Of a stretch of DNA of 64,000 nucleotides, positions 36,605 to 45,460 are shown in pieces. The translations under genes were made by a program, and so were the position numbers. The notes beneath the pieces were generated by a model. That model ran no database searches. It saw only the letters and a program-made list of their open reading frames with translations, and was not told the origin of the DNA. Within the stretch, counting starts at the first letter, position 1. Every line of letters begins with the position of its first letter. Source of the DNA: Chitinophaga deserti (GTDB lineage Bacteria; Bacteroidota; Bacteroidia; Chitinophagales; Chitinophagaceae); assembly GCF_003149455.1 (NCBI RefSeq), contig NZ_QFFK01000001.1:186001-250000 (forward strand). The letters are read 5' to 3'.

Positions 36605-36703
36605 GTTAACAAGGTAAGAAACGGCTGTAATGTAATATTGGTACATGATTCAAGCTCCAGGTTAACCGTTAATAAGGCAACCTCTTTTATGAGGTTGCCT
36701 TTT
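36605..36703 (+). ncRNA. Candidate small RNA module B (promoter-like, terminator)
   Basis: GTTAACAA at 36605-36612 and TAATATTGGTAC from 36633 are 22 bp apart (GTTAAC end to TAA start), matching module A, and a terminator hairpin lies at 36676-36703. The implied transcript would be short, about 57 bases. Confidence 0.35.
36676..36703 (+). terminator. Terminator-like hairpin of module B
   Basis: A perfect 9-bp stem (GGCAACCTC/GAGGTTGCC) with loop TTTTAT is followed by four Ts. Confidence 0.75.
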
Positions 36704-36928
36704 CAAATAGTTCGCCTGCTGCCATAATATTGCAGGACTGCGGCGTAATTTAGAGGCGAATCCTATTTAAGCAAAACAGTACTGTTTATTCGTTAACCTT
36801 TAAACCAATACCCGCGAATGATGTGATTTTTCAACTTTTTTAGACACAGACACAGTGAAGTCTCAATTCCATACCAGGACACATTCGTTAACAACATTTA
36901 CAATTTAGCTTAAACCCCCTGTTGATCC

Positions 36929-37207
36929 ATGCCAAAGCGTTATTTTGAAAGACTACAGACCATCGATTACCTGATCCGTATTAAAGGGACCGGCAAGCCA
37001 GCCCAGCTCGCCAAGCGCCTCCGGATCTCGGAACGTACCTTGTACGAGTTCCTCAAACTCATGAAAGATCTGGGAGCTCCCATTGAATATGACAGATACA
37101 AGGAAAGCTATTATTATGGGGAAAAAGGTGGATTTAATATCAAATTCACCAAGCTGCTGGCCGGGCTTACCTCGGCAGTACCCATGCTGCTGATCATTTT
37201 CTCATAA
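36929..37207 (+). CDS. Small HTH-domain protein
   Basis: A 92-residue protein with a helix-turn-helix of the HTH_11 type (GKPAQLAKRLRISERTLYEFLKLMKD, about 22-47), then a wing-like IEYDRYKESYYYGEKGGFNI segment. The last 20 residues are hydrophobic (LLAGLTSAVPMLLIIFS) and may be a tail helix or a membrane contact. It is read alone between the module B terminator and the strong hairpin at 37277-37326. Similar small HTH proteins occur widely in Bacteroidota without known function, so I name no target. A role in the nearby modules is only positional. Confidence 0.78.
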   Translation: MPKRYFERLQTIDYLIRIKGTGKPAQLAKRLRISERTLYEFLKLMKDLGAPIEYDRYKESYYYGEKGGFNIKFTKLLAGLTSAVPMLLIIFS

Positions 37208-37563
37208 AGGAGTCAGCATTATTTTATCGTCACCAATGCGCCGGTTAACAATCAATTAACTCCCGTGTGCATCCCTAAAAGCTATTTTGTTGCCGTATTC
37301 ATACCACGGCAACAAAGTAGCTTTTTGCCGTTTTGACTACTCCGTCTGACATCCGAATTCACACATCCGGCAGTTGCTTTTCCCCATTATTAATTGCATG
37401 AGCGGGTTTCTTTTCAGTTACCGGCCTGCAATTTTTTCTGAGAGGAGGCGCCTGTCCAGCGATATATCGATTTATTTATAACGCGGTTAAGATCAAACGA
37501 TCTACTTAGATGCTTAGACAATGCGGGTTTCTTTTCAGTCACCTGCCCCTTCCCAAACCGCTG
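37208..37563. other. 356-bp intergenic stretch with hairpin and short direct repeat
   Basis: No gene is supported. It contains the long hairpin at 37277-37326 and a 17-bp direct repeat, GCGGGTTTCTTTTCAGT, at 37402-37418 and 37523-37539. The rest is unremarkable A+T-rich DNA. Confidence 0.6.
37277..37326 (+). terminator. Strong terminator after the small HTH gene
   Basis: A 19-bp stem (AAAAGCTATTTTGTTGCCG with the complement ending GTAGCTTTT, one T-G pair) and an 11-base loop end with five Ts. The minus strand also has a T run, so it may act both ways. Confidence 0.85.
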
Positions 37564-38109
37564 TCACTTTCCCTGTGCCCAATCCTCTTCCTGCCAAACC
37601 TGCCCCGGTTGCCAGGCCGGCCCTTTCGCATAGGCAAATCGCCTGTTGGCGCCCAACAGCTTCACCACCCGTTTATCATCGGCTGCAAAGTGCCAGATGT
37701 ACTGCGCCTTCTCTTTCCCACTCTTCTGCCGCACCGGTATTAACATCAGCTCCAGTATCCCGCCCTCACTTCTTGTCACCTTTACATCCATCCCCCAGTC
37801 CGGCGCATCATTCATCTCTACCGCCAGTAAAAAATCTTTTCCGTAACGCATAGGAAACGCCTGCTTCTGTAAAATGGGATAAGCAGATGCGATGCAATTG
37901 TTCACATCCGAACTGTCTTTCAATACATATACGTTGAAGTCACCACGCCCTTTACCTGCGGCCAGTGTATCGCTGTATGCAGGGTTACCGCATGGTGCCA
38001 GATAGCGGTAATCGCCAACAGCAACGTATGAAATATCGGGTATCCCTGACCTGGGAGCGTTGCTATGGCAGGAAACAAGTACCCACAACAAAGGGAGATA
38101 AACACGCAT
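37564..38109 (-). CDS. Hypothetical lipoprotein
   Basis: A 181-residue protein that begins MRVYLPLLWVLVSC with a short signal peptide and a lipobox (Cys14), so it should be anchored to a membrane. The mature part (DISYVAVGDYRYLAPC..., FNVYVLKDSSDVNNCIASAYP, MRYGKDFLLAVEMNDAPDW) has no motif that I recognise. The frame is open for 41 more codons upstream, but that stretch overlaps the divergent GH95 gene's start and codes for a basic, leaderless peptide, so ATG 38109 is chosen. It is divergent from GH95 with a 114-bp gap. Function unknown. Confidence 0.72.
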   Translation of the reverse strand: MRVYLPLLWVLVSCHSNAPRSGIPDISYVAVGDYRYLAPCGNPAYSDTLAAGKGRGDFNVYVLKDSSDVNNCIASAYPILQKQAFPMRYGKDFLLAVEMNDAPDWGMDVKVTRSEGGILELMLIPVRQKSGKEKAQYIWHFAADDKRVVKLLGANRRFAYAKGPAWQPGQVWQEEDWAQGK

Positions 38110-38223
38110 CCGGTAATTTACGAAGAAGCCGCCATTCGTAAGTGTTGATGCCATTTTATCTTTTCCCGTTGCTGCTTTACCACACGCTTTCTTTTTAGCT
38201 GTAATCCGGTTATATTTAAACAT

Positions 38224-40647
38224 ATGAACCACGTGCTACTCCCGGCCCTGATGGCCGTATCCATTGCAGCAACCGCCCAGCAGCGGACTGATCAGACACT
38301 TTACTTCGATAAGCCCGCCAATTATTACCAGGAGGCCCTCCCATTGGGGAACGGCACCCTCGGTGCCCTGATTTATGGCGGCCCGGTGCGCGACCGCATT
38401 TCTCTGAACGAAATCAGTTTATGGTCCGGCGGTCCGCAGGAAGCTGACAACGATACTGCTTACCGCATCCTCCCCCGCATCCGTGAATCACTCCTTGCAG
38501 GTCGTAACAAGGAAGCACAAACACTCCTGCAGCAGTACTTCATCTGTAAAGGCAAAGGCTCGGGTCATGGCAATGGCGCCAATGTTCCCTTTGGCTGTTA
38601 TCAGACCTTTGGTGACCTCACCCTCAACTGGAAGGATACCACCGCACCTTTCAGCGCATACCGCCGTACACTCGACCTCTCCACCGCCGCAACACGTACC
38701 ACCTGGCAGCGTAACGGCATCACATACACGCAGGAAGCCTGGATAAGCGCCCCTGCCAATGTACTGGCCGTGCGCATCACTTCCTCCAGGAAAGGCGCAG
38801 TTTCCTTCACCGCCGCCCTTTCCCGCCGCGAGAAAGCTGCCACCCGTTCCGAAAACGGATTCCTCATCATGGAAGGGCAACTTAATAACGAGAAAGAACC
38901 GGGAATGCGCTTTGCCGGAGCACTCTCCGCGCAGCTCACCGGTGGCCGTAGCACTGCTTCTGCGGATGGACTCACCATTGAAAATGCAGATGCCGTTACT
39001 CTTTATTTTTCCGCAGCAACAGATTATAATAATACCGACTTCCGCCAGCGTGGTCCGGCTCCGTTACCCGTTGTGCTTACACGCCTCAATGGTGTGAAAG
39101 GCAAATCGTATGATGCACTCCGCAAAGCACAGCAGCAGGCGCACCAGGCATATTATAACCGCAGCTCTTTTACACTGGCGGCTAACGCTGCCGGTGCCAA
39201 TGCACTCACTACTCCGGAAAGGCTCCGCCGTTATTTCGATGGCACACCCGATCCGCAGTTGCCTGTTCTGTATTACAACTATGGCCGGTACCTGCTCATC
39301 GGCTCATCGCGCCCCGGCTTCCTCCCTGCCAACCTGCAGGGCCTCTGGGCACCAGAGTATCAGACACCCTGGAACGGAGATTATCATATCGACATCAACC
39401 TCCAGATGAACTATTGGCTGGCACCCATCACCGGCCTCGACGAACTCTCCGAACCGCTTCACCGCTATATCCGCCTGCTGTCTAACGAAGGTACCCGTAC
39501 AGCGAAAGCGTATTACAATGCCCCCGGTTGGGTGGCGCATGTGATCGCTAACCCCTGGGGCTTTACATCGCCCGGCGAAGGGGCCGACTGGGGCTCTACC
39601 CTCACCGGCGGTGCATGGCTATGCGAACACATTTGGGAGCATTTCCGCTTTACACGCGATACTGCTTTCCTCCGCGAATATTATCCGGTATTAAAAGGCT
39701 CGTCTGACTTCCTGCGTGCCATCCTTATCCGCGAGCCGGAGCATGGCTGGCTGGTAACAGCGCCTTCCAACTCGCCTGAGCACAGCTTCATTATGCCCGA
39801 TGGTACCCGTGCCAGCACGGCAATGGGCCCTACCATCGACATGCAGATCTGCCGCGAACTCTTCGGCGCATCCATTGAAGCATCGCGCATCCTGAATACC
39901 GATGCCTCCTGGCGTAAGGAAATGGACAGTGTGCGTGCACAACTGGCGCCGAACCAGATCGGTAAAAAAGGAGACATCAACGAGTGGCTGCACGACTGGG
40001 AAGATAACGAGCCCCACCACCGCCACGTTTCCCATGCATACGCCTTGCATCCTTATGATGAAATCACTCCCTGGAAAACGCCTGAGCTGGCGGCAGCCAT
40101 GCGCGAAACTCTCCGCCAGCGTGGTGATGATGGTACCGGATGGTCGCTCGCGTGGAAGATTAACTTCTGGGCACGCCTGCAGGATGGAGATCATGCCCTT
40201 GGCCTGATTCACAAGCTGCTGCGCCCGGTAGATCCCGCCAATGCACGCGGAGGCGGATCTTATCCCAACCTCTTCTGTGCCCACCCTCCCTTCCAGATTG
40301 ATGGTAACTTCGGTTTCACCTCCGGTGTGGCGGAAATGCTGCTGCAAAGTCATGGCGACTCCACCGTTATCCGCTTCCTCCCCGCTCTCCCTACCGAAGC
40401 CGGATGGCAGCAGGGCAGTGTGAAAGGGCTCAGGGCACGCGGGGGCTTTGCTGTGGATATGGACTGGAAAAATGGCGCTATCGCTACCGCGAAGATCCGT
40501 TCCCTCAAAGGCGGTCCCTGTGCTGTGGTAGTACCTGCCGGCAAATCAGTTTACAATGCCAAAGGCGTAGCCGTTTACAAGGCTCAAAACGCAGCCCGGC
40601 AAACCTCGTTCCCCACGGTGAAAGGGGCAGTATATTCCATCCGCTGA
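38224..40647 (+). CDS. GH95-family alpha-L-fucosidase, second copy
   Basis: An 807-residue exported enzyme (signal peptide [19 protein letters not shown]). GH95 features include [58 protein letters not shown] (read in parts), the acid-containing [49 protein letters not shown] and [11 protein letters not shown]. It is similar in plan to the copy at 23.9-26.5 kb, though not an exact duplicate, and is read the opposite way, alone, with a perfect terminator after it. It may recognise another fucose linkage or an alpha-L-galactosyl unit. A TATATTTA box at 38211-38218 may serve as -7. Confidence 0.92.
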   Translation: MNHVLLPALMAVSIAATAQQRTDQTLYFDKPANYYQEALPLGNGTLGALIYGGPVRDRISLNEISLWSGGPQEADNDTAYRILPRIRESLLAGRNKEAQTLLQQYFICKGKGSGHGNGANVPFGCYQTFGDLTLNWKDTTAPFSAYRRTLDLSTAATRTTWQRNGITYTQEAWISAPANVLAVRITSSRKGAVSFTAALSRREKAATRSENGFLIMEGQLNNEKEPGMRFAGALSAQLTGGRSTASADGLTIENADAVTLYFSAATDYNNTDFRQRGPAPLPVVLTRLNGVKGKSYDALRKAQQQAHQAYYNRSSFTLAANAAGANALTTPERLRRYFDGTPDPQLPVLYYNYGRYLLIGSSRPGFLPANLQGLWAPEYQTPWNGDYHIDINLQMNYWLAPITGLDELSEPLHRYIRLLSNEGTRTAKAYYNAPGWVAHVIANPWGFTSPGEGADWGSTLTGGAWLCEHIWEHFRFTRDTAFLREYYPVLKGSSDFLRAILIREPEHGWLVTAPSNSPEHSFIMPDGTRASTAMGPTIDMQICRELFGASIEASRILNTDASWRKEMDSVRAQLAPNQIGKKGDINEWLHDWEDNEPHHRHVSHAYALHPYDEITPWKTPELAAAMRETLRQRGDDGTGWSLAWKINFWARLQDGDHALGLIHKLLRPVDPANARGGGSYPNLFCAHPPFQIDGNFGFTSGVAEMLLQSHGDSTVIRFLPALPTEAGWQQGSVKGLRARGGFAVDMDWKNGAIATAKIRSLKGGPCAVVVPAGKSVYNAKGVAVYKAQNAARQTSFPTVKGAVYSIR

Positions 40648-40668
40648 TAAAAACTGACCATACCTGAG

Positions 40669-40696
40669 AGCGCCCCGGAACCGGGGCGCTTTTTTT
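40669..40696 (+). terminator. Rho-independent terminator after GH95 second copy
   Basis: AGCGCCCCGG and CCGGGGCGCT form a perfect 10-bp palindrome around AA, followed by seven Ts, 22 bp past the stop. Confidence 0.9.
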
Positions 40697-40774
40697 ATTG
40701 CAGGTACTTCCCGCCATTCACCGGCTATTTCCACCATCCGGCTGATTGAATTTCTTACCTTACTCTATAACGAC

Positions 40775-40782
40775 TAGTTTTG
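40775..40782 (+). promoter_or_regulatory. Possible -7 box for the LytS-type kinase gene
   Basis: TAGTTTTG matches TAnnTTTG and lies 5 bases before the ATG, which would put the transcription start at or near the start codon (leaderless mRNA). A -33 TTG at 40746 is 26 bp away, longer than usual, so this is tentative. Confidence 0.4.
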
Positions 40783-40787
40783 ATTCC

Positions 40788-41855
40788 ATGAAACTGCAAT
40801 ACCGATACTGGATAAGCCAGCTCCTTGGCTGGGCCATCTTCACTTACCTGTGGAGCAATCTCCGGATAGATGGCTTCGGGTTGCGGAGTGATGTGTTTGT
40901 CGATTACGATTACTACTTCCATATCGCTAACGGAATATTCTGTACTCACCTGCTGCATCTCTTCATCCGGAAGCAGGGCCTGGAGCGTATGCGGTTCGGT
41001 GGGGTGTTCCCTAAACTCTGGCTGGCCGTGATCGGCACCTCCATCCTCCTGGTAGTGAATATGGGTATCCTGTCTGTATGGGAAGCAGGCGGATGGAAAT
41101 CCTTTTCCTCAAACGGACTTAAAGAAAGAGACGGCCTATCCGCCAATGCGCAATTAATCATCGTCTTTATCCTGATCATCTTCGTATGGCACCTGCTCGT
41201 GTGGTTATGGGTGGCCATCTATTTTGCACTGGCGCAGGGCCGCATAAAAAGACAGGAACTGGAAAGTGAGAACCGTTTGAAGCAGGCGGAGCTGGATAAT
41301 CTGAAAACCCGCCTCAATCCGCATTTCCTGTTCAACTCACTTAGCAGCATTCGCAGTCTTATCGCAGAAAATCCCGAACGGGCACAACGGGCGGTGGGCG
41401 AACTGGCGGAAGTACTACGCAGCGCTATGCTTTCTGAAAGGCAGCAGCTCATTGCTTTCGACAAAGAACTGGAAGTGGTGAAGCATTACCTCGCAATTGA
41501 AAAGATCCGCTTCGAAGAAAGGCTGCTGATAGAATACACCATAGGCCCGATTCCTGAAAAACAAACCATGCCGCCCATGCTGTTGCAGACACTCGTGGAA
41601 AATGCCATCAAGCACGGGGTATCCAAACGCTCTTCCGGTGGCACTATACATATATCAGCAGCAACCAAAGGCAATCATTTCATTATACAGGTCGATAATA
41701 CGGGGCAGCTTACGGAGCCCGGTTCAGGCGATGGTTTCGGCATCAGCGGTACACTTAAACGCCTTGCGTTGCTATATGGAGAAAAAGCAACTTTCCGCAT
41801 CGCCAATATTTCCGACACTACCGTGCGTGCCACGGTTAAACTACCCGCAGCATGA
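40788..41855 (+). CDS. LytS-type sensor histidine kinase
   Basis: A 355-residue sensor with about four transmembrane helices in residues 8-148, then a linker helix and the His_kinase domain. Phosphorylated histidine 179 lies in LNPHFLFNSLSSIRSL, the mark of the LytS/YpdA class, and the ATP site has LQTLVENAIKHGV and the G-box DGFGISGTLKRL. The membrane part lacks an identifiable sensor domain. The open frame starts at a TTG at 40746, but ATG 40788 gives a membrane-anchor start. The stop overlaps the next gene (ATGA), so it is coupled to its response regulator, and an erythromycin-esterase-like gene and an MscS-like gene follow. Confidence 0.92.
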   Translation: MKLQYRYWISQLLGWAIFTYLWSNLRIDGFGLRSDVFVDYDYYFHIANGIFCTHLLHLFIRKQGLERMRFGGVFPKLWLAVIGTSILLVVNMGILSVWEAGGWKSFSSNGLKERDGLSANAQLIIVFILIIFVWHLLVWLWVAIYFALAQGRIKRQELESENRLKQAELDNLKTRLNPHFLFNSLSSIRSLIAENPERAQRAVGELAEVLRSAMLSERQQLIAFDKELEVVKHYLAIEKIRFEERLLIEYTIGPIPEKQTMPPMLLQTLVENAIKHGVSKRSSGGTIHISAATKGNHFIIQVDNTGQLTEPGSGDGFGISGTLKRLALLYGEKATFRIANISDTTVRATVKLPAA

Positions 41856-42562
41856 TTCAGGCACTGATCATAGATGATGAAAGGCTGGCCCGGAGCGACC
41901 TCCGGGGTGTACTCAAAGCCTTCCCTCAAATAACCATCACAGGGGAAGCTGCCAATATCCGGGAGGCGGAAGAGATGATCATGCGCCTGCGTCCGCAGCT
42001 CCTTTTCCTCGATATAGAAATGCCCGAAGGCAATGGCTTCGATCTGCTGGAACGGTTAACAACCACACCCCATGTTATTTTCACCACCGCCTATGATGCC
42101 TATGCCATCCAGGCGTTTGAGATCAATGCGCTCGATTATCTGCTGAAACCCGTAACTGAAAAACGGCTGGAAGAAGCGCTGGCCCGTATACCGGCCACAG
42201 TTCCTGCAGCCTCTGCCGCATCCTACTTTCCCATCCATGAAAAGATCTTCGTGAAAGACGGAGACCGTTGCTGGTTTGTGCCGCTGGCAGATATCCGGCT
42301 GCTGGAAGCCGCTGATGATTATGTGCGCCTCCGCTTCGGGAAGCATGCGCCTTTGCTGCCCCGCAGCCTGCAATCGCTGGAGCAGAAGCTGGATCCGCAA
42401 TTCTTTTTCCGTGCCAGCCGCCGCCATATCGTGAACCTGCAGCACGTACAATCCGTTTCCCTGCTGCCTTCACAATTGTTGCAGCTGGAGATGACAGACG
42501 GTTCCACCGTGCCTGTTAGCCGCCGCCAGACGGCACTCTTCCGTGAGCTGCGCGGCATCTGA
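41852..42562 (+). CDS. LytTR-family response regulator
   Basis: A 236-residue regulator with a receiver domain (phosphorylated Asp54 in LLFLDIEMPEG, Lys99 in LDYLLKPV) and a C-terminal LytTR DNA-binding domain (about 130-235: IFVKDGDRCWFVPLADIRLLEAADDYVRL, FFRASRRHIVNLQHVQS). LytTR proteins bind imperfect direct repeats near the promoters they control. It overlaps the LytS-type kinase by four bases. Likely targets include the two genes that follow in the unit. No site is identified here. Confidence 0.95.
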   Translation: MIQALIIDDERLARSDLRGVLKAFPQITITGEAANIREAEEMIMRLRPQLLFLDIEMPEGNGFDLLERLTTTPHVIFTTAYDAYAIQAFEINALDYLLKPVTEKRLEEALARIPATVPAASAASYFPIHEKIFVKDGDRCWFVPLADIRLLEAADDYVRLRFGKHAPLLPRSLQSLEQKLDPQFFFRASRRHIVNLQHVQSVSLLPSQLLQLEMTDGSTVPVSRRQTALFRELRGI

Positions 42563-42591
42563 TCCGATCCTCCATCAATAATCCATATAAC

Positions 42592-43791
42592 ATGAAACGC
42601 ATCTGCATGCCGTTACTGGCACTCCTTTGTATGTACACAGGCGCGATAGCCCAGCAACCTTACCGCCTTCAAAGCACCGATCCTGTTACCTCCTATGCTG
42701 ACCTCCTTCCGCTAAAAGCATCCCTCTCCTCCGCCACAGTGATCGGTGCCGGCGAAGGCACACACGGTTCCCGGGAGTTCTTCAGGATGAAGCACCGCTT
42801 ATTCCGTTTCCTCGCTGAAGAAATGGGATATACTGTTTTCGCGATGGAAGACAGTCCGTATGGCGCCGCTCTTATCCAGCAATACCTCGAAACGGGCGTA
42901 GGCAACCCCATCGCCATTATCCGTGAGCATTTCCATAAAGTATACCAGGTACAGGAACTCGCTGATCTCGTTTACTGGATGCGCAAGTACAATCTTGCCC
43001 ACGATAAAAAACTCCGGTTCACAGGGTTCGACTGCCAGCAGATGCATTATTTCCATCAGGGGCTTACTGAAATCTCATCCCGTTACAATTTGCATTGTTT
43101 CAACCCGCTGCTGGAATATAGTGCAGATACTGCCGTCCCCTTCACACAGGCTATGATACCCCTGATCAGGATTGCAGACAGTTTAGCCCTTATTCTTCCT
43201 CAAAAAAACGATAGTGTTCCGGCAGAACAATGGCAGCTGGCAAGGTTCTATCTCGATAATATCAGGGCTGCATCTGTTGAGTTCCTGGCGCAGGAAGGAG
43301 ACTGGGCTAAATCCATGAATACCCGCGATTCCATGATGGCCAGTAATGTGCAGTGGATAAGGGAAAAATACAAAGGGGAAAAGATGATGCTGTGGGCACA
43401 TAATTCACACCTCGGCAACTACTATATTGACTCCATGGTGGTATTCAAGCCCATGGGTGCACACCTTCGGGAAGCATATGGCAATCATTATGTAAACATT
43501 GCGATGCTCACCGGTTCCGGCACTTATCGCGCGCAGGCTGAACTCAGGAGCGATCCAGATAGCGGTCATCTTATTATCCCTCCCCTTCCTGGCTCTGTAG
43601 ATGCACAGTTGCAGCAATTCAAAGTCCCACTGTTCCTGCTGCCTTTAAAGAAAGCTAACCTCGTTGGCAGAATGCGTACGGTAGGCGTATATGCTTCTGA
43701 GCATCAGTTTACGCTGCTACCGGTAAAACTGCAGGAGCGTTTCGATTGGGTGCTGTATGCAGAAAATACCACTTCCGCCATAACGCTCTGA
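42592..43791 (+). CDS. Erythromycin-esterase-family protein
   Basis: A 399-residue exported protein (signal peptide about 1-20, ending AIAQ). The Ere-family core is intact: GEGTHGSREFFRMKHRL with His58, AMEDSPYGA with Glu86, and WAHNSHLGNYY with the second histidine, matching residues needed by macrolide esterases such as EreA/EreB. Most family members in Bacteroidota have unknown substrates, and this one is secreted or periplasmic. It lies 29 bp downstream of the LytTR regulator and 42 bp before the MscS gene, so a single unit is likely. A role in macrolide resistance is only possible, not shown. Confidence 0.88.
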   Translation: MKRICMPLLALLCMYTGAIAQQPYRLQSTDPVTSYADLLPLKASLSSATVIGAGEGTHGSREFFRMKHRLFRFLAEEMGYTVFAMEDSPYGAALIQQYLETGVGNPIAIIREHFHKVYQVQELADLVYWMRKYNLAHDKKLRFTGFDCQQMHYFHQGLTEISSRYNLHCFNPLLEYSADTAVPFTQAMIPLIRIADSLALILPQKNDSVPAEQWQLARFYLDNIRAASVEFLAQEGDWAKSMNTRDSMMASNVQWIREKYKGEKMMLWAHNSHLGNYYIDSMVVFKPMGAHLREAYGNHYVNIAMLTGSGTYRAQAELRSDPDSGHLIIPPLPGSVDAQLQQFKVPLFLLPLKKANLVGRMRTVGVYASEHQFTLLPVKLQERFDWVLYAENTTSAITL

Positions 43792-43833
43792 TTTAGCGGC
43801 AATTTGTTAAATTACATACAAACCCATGTTTGT

Positions 43834-45390
43834 ATGCACCACTGGAAAATAGTATGGCTCGTTCTGTGCCTGCTTACCGGACTACGGTCTGTAGCACAGG
43901 ACAGCCTTCCCTCCGCCCCTGTAATATTCCAGGGAGATACCTTGTTTGTGCTGCAAACAGCTCCCCACAATCTCCACCTGCACGAAAGGGCGGCCCTTAT
44001 CAGCAACAGGCTTACCGCTATTTACAACCAGCACGACTTCCGTCCGGATTCAATGATACTGACAGAAGACACGGTGGCCTCCCGGATTATGTATAAAGGG
44101 CAGGTGATTATGACCATCACCTCCCGTGATGCCGGCTTCACCGATCTCGACAGGACCATGCTTGCCAGTAATTACCTGTCAGTCATCAAAGAGAAGACCG
44201 GTGAACTGCAATCCTTTTCCAGCTTCCGGCAGGTGATGCTCTTTGCCCTAGAAGCGCTGGCAGTACTGGCAGGATTGCTCGTGATCATCTGGCTGCTCAA
44301 CAAATTGTACCGCCGCATCAAATACCGGTATGCGCGCCGTACTTACAAACCCTTTGTGGTCAACAACTATACCCTCCTCTCGGGCGACCGCGTGCGCGGG
44401 CTCTGGCTTAAAACAGTAGCCATCATCCGGCTGGCGGCACTTCTTATCATCGTTTACTTTACACTACCCATATTATTCGGCATATTCCCCTGGACGGAGA
44501 AGCTGGCAGAAAGGCTGCTCACTTATGTGCTCGATCCGCTGAAAGATATCCTCCGCAATATATTGGCCTACATACCCAACCTGCTTACCATCCTCGTCAT
44601 TTACCTCTTCACCCGTTATATTATCAGGCTGGTACGATTCATGGCGGGGGAGATAGAAAGGGGCGTATTGCAGATCAGGGGCTTTTATCCGGATTGGGCG
44701 AAGCCTACCTATAACATCGTAAAGGTGCTGTTGTATATCTTCATGTTTGTGGCTATTTATCCGTATTTGCCGGGATCTGGGTCAAGGGTATTCCAGGGTG
44801 TGTCGGTATTTCTGGGATTGCTGATCTCCATCGGCTCATCGTCGGCCATCGCCAATATGGTGGCGGGCGTAGTGATCACCTATATGCGGCCATTTAAGAT
44901 CGGGGAAAGGATACAGGTGGGTGATGTAACGGGTGATGTGATTGAGAAAACCCTGCTGGTAACGCGCATCCGCACTATCAAAAACGAAGATGTAACCATC
45001 CCCAATGCCGTAATTCTCGGCGGCAGAACCATCAATTACTCCTCCTGTGCCCAGGAACCCGGGCTGATCCTTCATGTGGAAGTAACGATTGGTTATGATA
45101 CTCCCTGGCCTAAAGTGCATGCTCTATTGCTGGAAGCGGCGTCCAAAACGGAAGGCCTGCTGCAGGAGCCTAAGCCTTTTGTGCTGCAAACGGCCCTGAG
45201 CGATTACTATGTCAATTACGAAATCAACGTGTATACGAAGACGCCGGAGCGGATGGCAGTGCTGTATTCCGAGCTGTATAAGAACATATTGGACACATTC
45301 CATAATGCAGGGCAGGAGATTATGTCGCCCGCGTATCAGGCCTACCGGGATGGCAATACGCCTGCAATTCCGAAATCGGACGAAAAATAG
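43834..45390 (+). CDS. MscS-family mechanosensitive channel with N-terminal extracytoplasmic domain
   Basis: A 518-residue channel protein. A signal peptide (MHHWKIVWLVLCLLTGLRSVAQ) is followed by a periplasmic domain of about 120 residues, several transmembrane helices between about 138 and 330, and the MscS core (LGLLISIGSSSAIANMVAGVVITYMRPFKIGERIQVGD, read in parts) with the cytoplasmic beta domain after it (RTIKNEDVTIPNAVILG). Such channels release solutes when membrane tension rises. The frame's earlier start is a TTG at 43804; the ATG at 43834 gives the signal peptide. It is the last gene of a LytSR-Ere-MscS unit, which implies envelope-stress control. Confidence 0.92.
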   Translation: MHHWKIVWLVLCLLTGLRSVAQDSLPSAPVIFQGDTLFVLQTAPHNLHLHERAALISNRLTAIYNQHDFRPDSMILTEDTVASRIMYKGQVIMTITSRDAGFTDLDRTMLASNYLSVIKEKTGELQSFSSFRQVMLFALEALAVLAGLLVIIWLLNKLYRRIKYRYARRTYKPFVVNNYTLLSGDRVRGLWLKTVAIIRLAALLIIVYFTLPILFGIFPWTEKLAERLLTYVLDPLKDILRNILAYIPNLLTILVIYLFTRYIIRLVRFMAGEIERGVLQIRGFYPDWAKPTYNIVKVLLYIFMFVAIYPYLPGSGSRVFQGVSVFLGLLISIGSSSAIANMVAGVVITYMRPFKIGERIQVGDVTGDVIEKTLLVTRIRTIKNEDVTIPNAVILGGRTINYSSCAQEPGLILHVEVTIGYDTPWPKVHALLLEAASKTEGLLQEPKPFVLQTALSDYYVNYEINVYTKTPERMAVLYSELYKNILDTFHNAGQEIMSPAYQAYRDGNTPAIPKSDEK

Positions 45391-45431
45391 TGACTTTCGT
45401 CATGCCGGTCAGACAATAGGCCCTTAAATGT

Positions 45432-45439
45432 TATCTTTG
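45432..45439 (+). promoter_or_regulatory. -7 box for the second histidine kinase gene
   Basis: TATCTTTG matches TAnnTTTG exactly, 21 bp before the ATG. No clear TTG is seen at the expected -33 distance. Confidence 0.5.
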
Positions 45440-45460
45440 CAGTTAACGTAAGTAATCCAC

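Larger units (their letters stand above)
35997..36928. other. 932-bp gene-poor region
   Basis: I see no supported protein gene. The stretch is A+T rich with five GTTAAC palindromes and holds two promoter-terminator modules described separately (36249-36393 and 36605-36703). 36704-36928 shows nothing further recognized other than a likely promoter zone for the HTH gene at 36929. Confidence 0.5.

Noticed and set aside
42592-43791. A confirmed macrolide-resistance gene
   Set aside because: The family motifs are present, but most family members have no shown antibiotic activity and this one is secreted, so resistance is not claimed.
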